From: Trachythela sp. YZ-2020
Taxonomy: Eukaryota; Cnidaria; Anthozoa; Malacalcyonacea; Clavulariidae
Direction of reading: 5' to 3'
Length of the DNA: 64,000 nt
NCBI GenBank assembly: GCA_016169945.1
Contig: JADLSH010000190.1
Coordinates: forward strand, 1,674,001 to 1,738,000
In this document: one piece after another, positions 59,186-64,000 of the stretch
How the letters are laid out: each line of letters opens with the position of its first letter
Position numbering within the stretch: the stretch's first letter is position 1
Position numbers and translations under genes: made by a program
Notes under the pieces: model-generated
Seen by the model: only the letters and a program-made list of their open reading frames with translations
The model's database searches: none
What the model was told of the DNA's origin: nothing

Positions 59186-59893
59186 AATTATATTTATACT
59201 GGTTAGCTTTATCAGTTCTAAACATTTCTGCTTAGAGGTCAAGTTAGGACCATCACTTTTTTGTCTAACTCAACTAACTTTATTGATACTGGATAGCTCT
59301 ATCAGTTCTAAACTGTTCTTCCTAGAGGTTACACAATAAGCTCTTTATAATCCTAAAGATGCGCACCTTATGACATATAGACACTACCTACACTGGCACC
59401 ACTCACTGGTGCAGGTTCTGTGCAGTGGAAGATAAGTGATAGAACCTTACACCTAGAAGCATTCTTCTCACATCATGGCTCAAAATAACAGCCGGTCTCC
59501 AGTCAATGACCGGCCAAATTTTTAGCTGACCGTTCAGGGCGAGCTGCCATCTACGAAAGGGAAAATTGCATCGCCGACAGTCAAAACGATCTCCTCGAGA
59601 ATACTTCTTCGAAGATCAAATGACAGCGCATCGGTACCAGAATAATAGCGCAGAATATGATTTATGTGTTTTTGTTGTGTTGTGTTTTCATTGTTTTTGG
59701 AAGGGCTCGAGGGAGTTGACCAGTCAGAAATTGTGTTTGACCGGACACAAATGGAACTGACCGGTCGCCATGACCGGCATATGATGAAACGTTATTTTGA
59801 GCCCTGCACATGAATTTAAAATCAGACAACTGCACATTGTGGGAAGTTGAATCTTGGCCACAGAGGTGAAAGGCACATGCAATAACCACTGTA
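59186..59893 (-). mobile_element. Second-family SINE, inverted, split by a DNA element
   Basis: Minus strand: head GTGGTTATTGCATGTGCCTT near 59890-59860, body and two tandem tails (59330-59263 and 59262-59186, each with GAACTGATAGAGC-like cores). The middle, 59474-59806, is a foreign insertion. Same family as 13843-14305 and the array at 1-452. Confidence 0.65.
59474..59806. mobile_element. hAT-like element inserted in a SINE, 333 bp
   Basis: CATGGCTCAAAATAAC at 59474 and GTTATTTTGAGCCCTG ending 59806 are inverted with one mismatch. CACAT flanks both sides (59469-59473 and 59807-59811), giving a 5-bp duplication. The interior has GACCGGTC and TGACCGGCA subterminal motifs in both orientations, typical of transposase-binding repeats. 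Confidence 0.75.
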
Positions 59894-60263
59894 GTGACAT
59901 TGACACCCCAAATCGTGACACTTGAAGTGACCTTCAACCACTTATTCCAGCTGTGAAACTCTGGACGGAATATTGTCAATATGTGCTGGACAACATGGAA
60001 GGCGAGGATGGAATAACAGTTGCCAGAGCTGTGTTTGAGAATTGAGAGAGCCATCACCTCTGTTGGTCTTCATTTAACAGAGGTTTGTTTCAACATTTTA
60101 TTCTTCTGGAATATATTTATTGTGACGACAAATAATTTTAAAAACAATTTAGTAAAAATTTTCTTATTTTATAGGGTGTGTCAATTTGGGATGGATATAG
60201 AGAATTTGAAATGGCATATATGACTCTTATCAGGTACTCTGTACTGTATGAATATCTTGAACG

Positions 60264-60620
60264 TGTCTTTCCAGTGTAGGTAACGTCTACACGATAAGCT
60301 TTGGGTCTTTAGGATCAAACTACCTGAACTTCAACGTTTCGAGCGAATGCCCTTCGTCTGGGAGTTAATAGTACCGTAGGAGCCACTAACTTTGCTAGAT
60401 GATGCTATAATTCTAAGCTATGTCATAGTTTTACACTCAGGCAAAATTGTTTTCTGTTTAGACAATGGCTGAAGGTTCAGACTGGCCACAAGTTCAACAG
60501 AAATTGTAAGTACCCGATTGTATTACAAGTAACGTATGAGTTTGTGTTGGAAAAATATTTAAAATACTTGAACTTTTCGAGAGAAGGTCCAGTTCCTCAG
60601 GAGACTGTTTGAAGTGTGTT
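60264..60620 (+). repeat. Dispersed repeat blocks in SART3 introns
   Basis: CCAGTGTAGGTAACGTCTAC..ATAAGCT..CTACCTGAACTTCAACGTTT (60274-60343) is a diverged relative of the 80-bp unit at 16305. TACTTGAACTTTTCGAGAGA..CTCAGGAGAC (60567-60610) resembles its downstream part. The short SART3-like block 60463-60506 lies between the two. Confidence 0.5.
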
Positions 60621-61049
60621 TGATCTTTTACAGGTGGTGTCATAAAAAACTGTAACAGGGTCAACAAAAAGAAAAAGTGAAGAGCATTTTTAGAAGAGAA
60701 ATCTCCGTTCCATTGATTCGTAAATTATGAAAAAACCTTTTTTGTTGGCATGACTCGACACTGTAAAATACTAAAATAATATGGCATAAATGAGTCACAC
60801 ATGCCTACATACAAGAAAACATTGAAGTATATAAGAGTGGCCTAATTGGAATATATGAAATTATTTCTGTAGGAATGCAGGCCGTGTTTCGTGAATACGA
60901 GGAGTGGCTTGGGGATGAGGACATGCTTGAATATGTAATGAGAGGTTTTACTAGAGCTGAAACAAAGCTTGATAAATGTTTGCCATATGAAGAGGCATTG
61001 GTAAATTATGCAATTTGTACTTTAGAAAAAGAACCATGATAGTAAAACA

Positions 61050-61606
61050 AAATGTCATTTTCGTCTGCAATGGAGATTCCTCAATCGTCTTCTTCTTGTT
61101 GTGTAAAACTTCTACGACTATGTGGGGAGCCATCTAAACTGTCCTTTTCTGAACAATCTCTCTCCAAATTCACTGTTATTCCAGTTTCCGAGTTTAATTC
61201 ATTTCTTTCTGAGCTACCCTCGACATTTTTATCATCTTGGTCTTTGCTTTGTGTAACTCCACAAGCCCCAAACAGTTCATGAACTTGTTTTTTGCTTAAT
61301 TCATTTTCATTTAGTGGTATATTCTCACTTTCTTCACACACTTCAGAGCTATCGTCTGAAGGGGTTTTTGAGAGTAGTTTGATGACTGAATTTATCAGTT
61401 TGTCAGATTCTGGTGGGTAACCAAATGGTGGACCTCCAACATTCTCCTCTAAAAAGAAGATTGAAATTTTATTAAACTTAAAAAAACATGAGATGAGCTG
61501 AACGTGGGATGAAAAAAATCTATGAAAAATTTCAGTGTGCATGGGATTAGTTATTAGTGACTTAACCCATTAGCTGGCAATGCGCCCAGATGCGCCCTAC
61601 TTTAGT

Positions 61607-61639
<33 letters not shown>

Positions 61640-61752
61640 TGTCAGTGGTAGGGTACTGCCAGTTAATGGGTTAACAAAACTATCTGCCAATGTCTCTTGT
61701 TAACCCATTAGCTTGCAATGCACCCAGATGCGCCCTACTTTAGTATTTTACA

Positions 61753-61786
<34 letters not shown>

Positions 61787-64000
61787 TAGGGTACTGCCAG
61801 TTAATGGGTTAACAAAACTATCTGCCAGTGTCTCTTGTTAACCCATTAGCTTGCAATGCACCCAGATGCACCTTACTTTAGTATTTTACTCTGTCTAACG
61901 CCAGGTGATTTTACTCGTCAGTGGTAGGGTACTGCCAGTTAATGGGTTAACAAAACATCTGCCAGTGTCTCTTGTTAACCCATCAGCTGGCAATGCGCCC
62001 AGAAGCGCCCTACTTTAGTATTTTACTCTGTCTAACGCCAGATAATTTTACTCGTCAGTGGTAGGGTACTGCCAGTTAATGGGTTAACAAAACTATCTGT
62101 ATAATCTTTAATGCTTGTAAATAGAACTTGAAAACTTGAAACAACACTGGAAACGACCATGCATGTGTTATATTGCTGGTAGCTACCTTCTGGTGGTGTG
62201 TGGTACTCAAAGGCATCATCATCGTTAGTCTTAATTGCTTCAACCTCGTTATGTTTCAAACATTGTTCGACATCATCAACATTGTCCAAATATTCTTGCT
62301 GTGTGATACCGGAATCGTTTAACTGTTTATCGTAAAAGGACAATGAGAAATTATGTGCTACTTGCAACTTTTAAATAATCATCATCGTAATCAAAGTGTT
62401 TCTGATCGACGGGGCTGTGACCCTCTGGTGGGGTTTTAAATGCACTGAAGTCAGGCGTGTTGAGCTGGCCGTTCAGTGTCAAGGATGTGGTCTGGAGAGT
62501 GTGGTTGATTCCAAGGTATGTTGATTCTTTGACTGGAATGGGGCTGTGACGATTTCTGGTGTTTCTCGTCACAGCTGCTAGCTGTCCAGCCATTTCCTTT
62601 ATATTACCAAGCTGAAAATAGATTTGAAAAAAAAGTTGACTGAGTGATTTTGATTAAGCAGGAATGTTTAGAGAGAATAAAAGTACAAAATGCCATTAAA
62701 GTGTGTTCTTGCCCTTTTTAATGGGCTGAGTAAGAAGGCTGTTAGGGTAAGTTTTTACAGGTGACATTGCATTGAAATATATATAGGCCGGCATAAACTA
62801 GTGACACAGTATACAAACTCTGTCCAAATTGCAACAGCACCATGAAGACAGTAGAAAACAATAGCGAAATTCGGAAAGCAATATGGCAATATTTGCAAAC
62901 TGCAGCAGTACTATTTTAAAAATCTGTGCAGTGACACTATACCAAGGGCTCTATTCACTCTGTGACATTGGCCATCTTGATAGGGCTGCAAACAGTGCCA
63001 AACACCACAACCAAATCTTGGGAAAAGGTTTTACACTGCCTCGAACGTTACTTGACTCGGTGGATATTATAATTCGCAAGGCAACTAATGTTCAATATTA
63101 CATAACAAACCATGTAGTATATATGTGTACCAACCTAGTATACAACTAAATAAAATGATTGAATGCTCCATTGATTTTCAGAAAGGTATACCAGCACAAA
63201 TAATTAAAAAAATCTCTCCATTCAAGCAATCTCTCAAACGTCAAAACCATGTCATATTGTTACATAACAATAATACAAAGTTGCCAATCGTTGCCAACCA
63301 GCCATGGTAACATGCATTTATTAACTCAAGAGGAACAAAGGCTTCAATATTGGAACTAATATTCTTCGTATAAAAAATTGCCAACAAGGCTTTGTGGCCG
63401 GCTGAAATATTGTAAAGCACAAACATTTAAATATAAGACGATGATTGTCTAGCACAGTAAGGGGTCTTATGTATTTAATAACATTTTAAAAGAGAATATT
63501 TTCCAACTTTGCATAGTATATTAAACAGTAAAAATATTGTGTGTTTCTTATGACAAGAAATAGTTGTTTTTTCTTCAAAATAAACCTGTTACATACAAAC
63601 ATTGAAACATGCAAACTGAAAATCTTTTTGGATAAAAATCTACTTTATTAAAGTCACATAAAACACGGGTATAAAACATAACGTACAGTTGATAACATTA
63701 ACAATAGACTAAAAATACACTTAGCCAGATGTTGATAAAAATATGGGAAACGTTTTTACAGAGACAAAAAACGAAACATATTTATAGCGAAAAAATAGCA
63801 GAAAGAATTCATAAATTGTCCCCTAAGGGAATTGAAATCTACATTTAGTGAAATGAAATCTACATCGAATTACTTATTGCGTAAGCCATTCATAGCGAAT
63901 ACAAATTACGTCTACAAAATATGCGATCAATTTTACAAACAAACATTGTAATGTACAAACCCATGAAACACCGGCTTGATTTTGAAATAAACTGTCTTCT
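61050..64000 (-). pseudogene. Truncated, frameshifted second copy of the minus-strand gene
   Basis: Collinear with 52779-55455, same orientation, including introns. Homologous exon blocks are about 62611-62180 and 61447-61050; the first exon is cut by the window edge. The frame breaks near 62360, where copy A reads DDTLKKMKVPHNFS and copy B shifts after DDDYLK. Exon 3 ends at the break at 61050, so the K-Y-T-K-S-N-E repeats and the C-terminus are missing. A non-functional duplicate, unless rescued by transcripts from outside the window. Confidence 0.8.
61562..62087. repeat. Tandem array of four TTAA-bounded mini-elements, 138-bp period
   Basis: TTAACCCAT starts at 61562, 61700, 61838 and 61975. 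Each unit ends TTAATGGGTTAA, followed by a spacer CAAAACTATCTGCCAGTGTC. The units match the 53312-53402 element of copy A. They sit in the intron between the second and third exon blocks of the duplicated gene. Confidence 0.92.

Larger units (their letters stand above)
56670..61000 (+). pseudogene. SART3: SART3 5' half, truncated and frame-damaged
   Basis: Exon-like blocks match the N-terminal HAT repeats of SART3 (U4/U6 snRNP recycling factor) in order. They are 56670-56855 (acidic start), 56990-57116 (DLDKTRQARETMSKMFPLT), 59051-59147 (LFEKAVKDYQ), 59951-60082 (KLWTEYCQYV, then ERAITSVGLHLTE), 60175-60233 (WDGYREFEM), 60659-60719 (EKVKSIFRREISVPLI) and 60873-61000 (AVFREYEEWLGDEDML). A single frame cannot be threaded. 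The 57116/59051 join is out of phase. About 7 extra bases (AATTGAG) near 60040 give a stop before ERAI. The block at 60463-60506 fits no phase. Everything after the third or fourth HAT repeat, including the RRMs, is absent before the foreign sequence at 61050. Likely a dead duplicate; sequencing error or unseen micro-exons are the alternatives. Confidence 0.7.

Noticed and set aside
60567..60634. SART3-like exon (reads KVQFLRRLF)
   Set aside because: The DNA resembles a dispersed repeat also seen near 60320; the real EKVKSIFRR exon is at 60659-60719.

Overview
The window looks like nuclear DNA from an early-branching animal, most likely a cnidarian of the coral or sea-anemone kind. The evidence is AT-rich DNA with GT/AG introns, metazoan genes (TRAFD1, sacsin, SART3), two secreted multi-domain ShK-type genes, and very many short DNA transposons and tRNA-derived SINEs. 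The species cannot be read from the sequence alone. No prokaryotic, organellar or CRISPR feature was seen.

Layout from left to right. (1) 1-452: a tandem array made from the tail of a SINE. (2) 1385-7893 (+): an 8-exon TRAFD1/FLN29-like gene whose last exon carries a run of G-Y-N-P-T-R-G repeats; its introns hold MITEs, a LINE remnant and SINEs. (3) 10662-14906 (+) and 18741-20547 (-): two convergent genes for small secreted cysteine-rich proteins, built only from phase 1-1 exons, separated by a repeat-rich stretch with an exact 80-bp array. (4) 20548-24375: transposon debris. (5) 24376-44624 (+): a sacsin gene whose last exon is one uninterrupted 16-kb open frame with three HATPase/SRR units, a DnaJ domain and a HEPN domain. 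A fourth HATPase unit lies on the 5' exons, and a 1.67-kb CCTCTCATTG-type satellite sits in the intron that splits this first unit. (6) 47240-49384 (+): a single-exon ankyrin/coiled-coil gene. (7) 51196-55467 (-): a six-exon gene for an acidic low-complexity protein that I do not recognise. (8) 56198-56422 (-) and 56670-61000 (+): a divergent pair, the second being the 5' half of SART3. (9) 61050-64000 (-): a truncated, frameshifted second copy of the gene in (7).

Items 7-9 fit one event: a direct tandem duplication of about 8.3 kb (52779 to about 61050). It would leave an intact copy of each gene on the outer sides and broken copies facing each other at about 61050. Both inner copies carry frame damage, and a TTAA-flanked mini-repeat has expanded to four tandem copies only in the second copy.

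Several insertions are nested, and target duplications or restored reading frames prove the order: a PIF/Harbinger-like MITE inside a LINE, a hAT-like MITE inside a SINE, and a hAT-like element inside another SINE copy. All exon joins were worked out by eye from splice signals and phase and have no transcript support.
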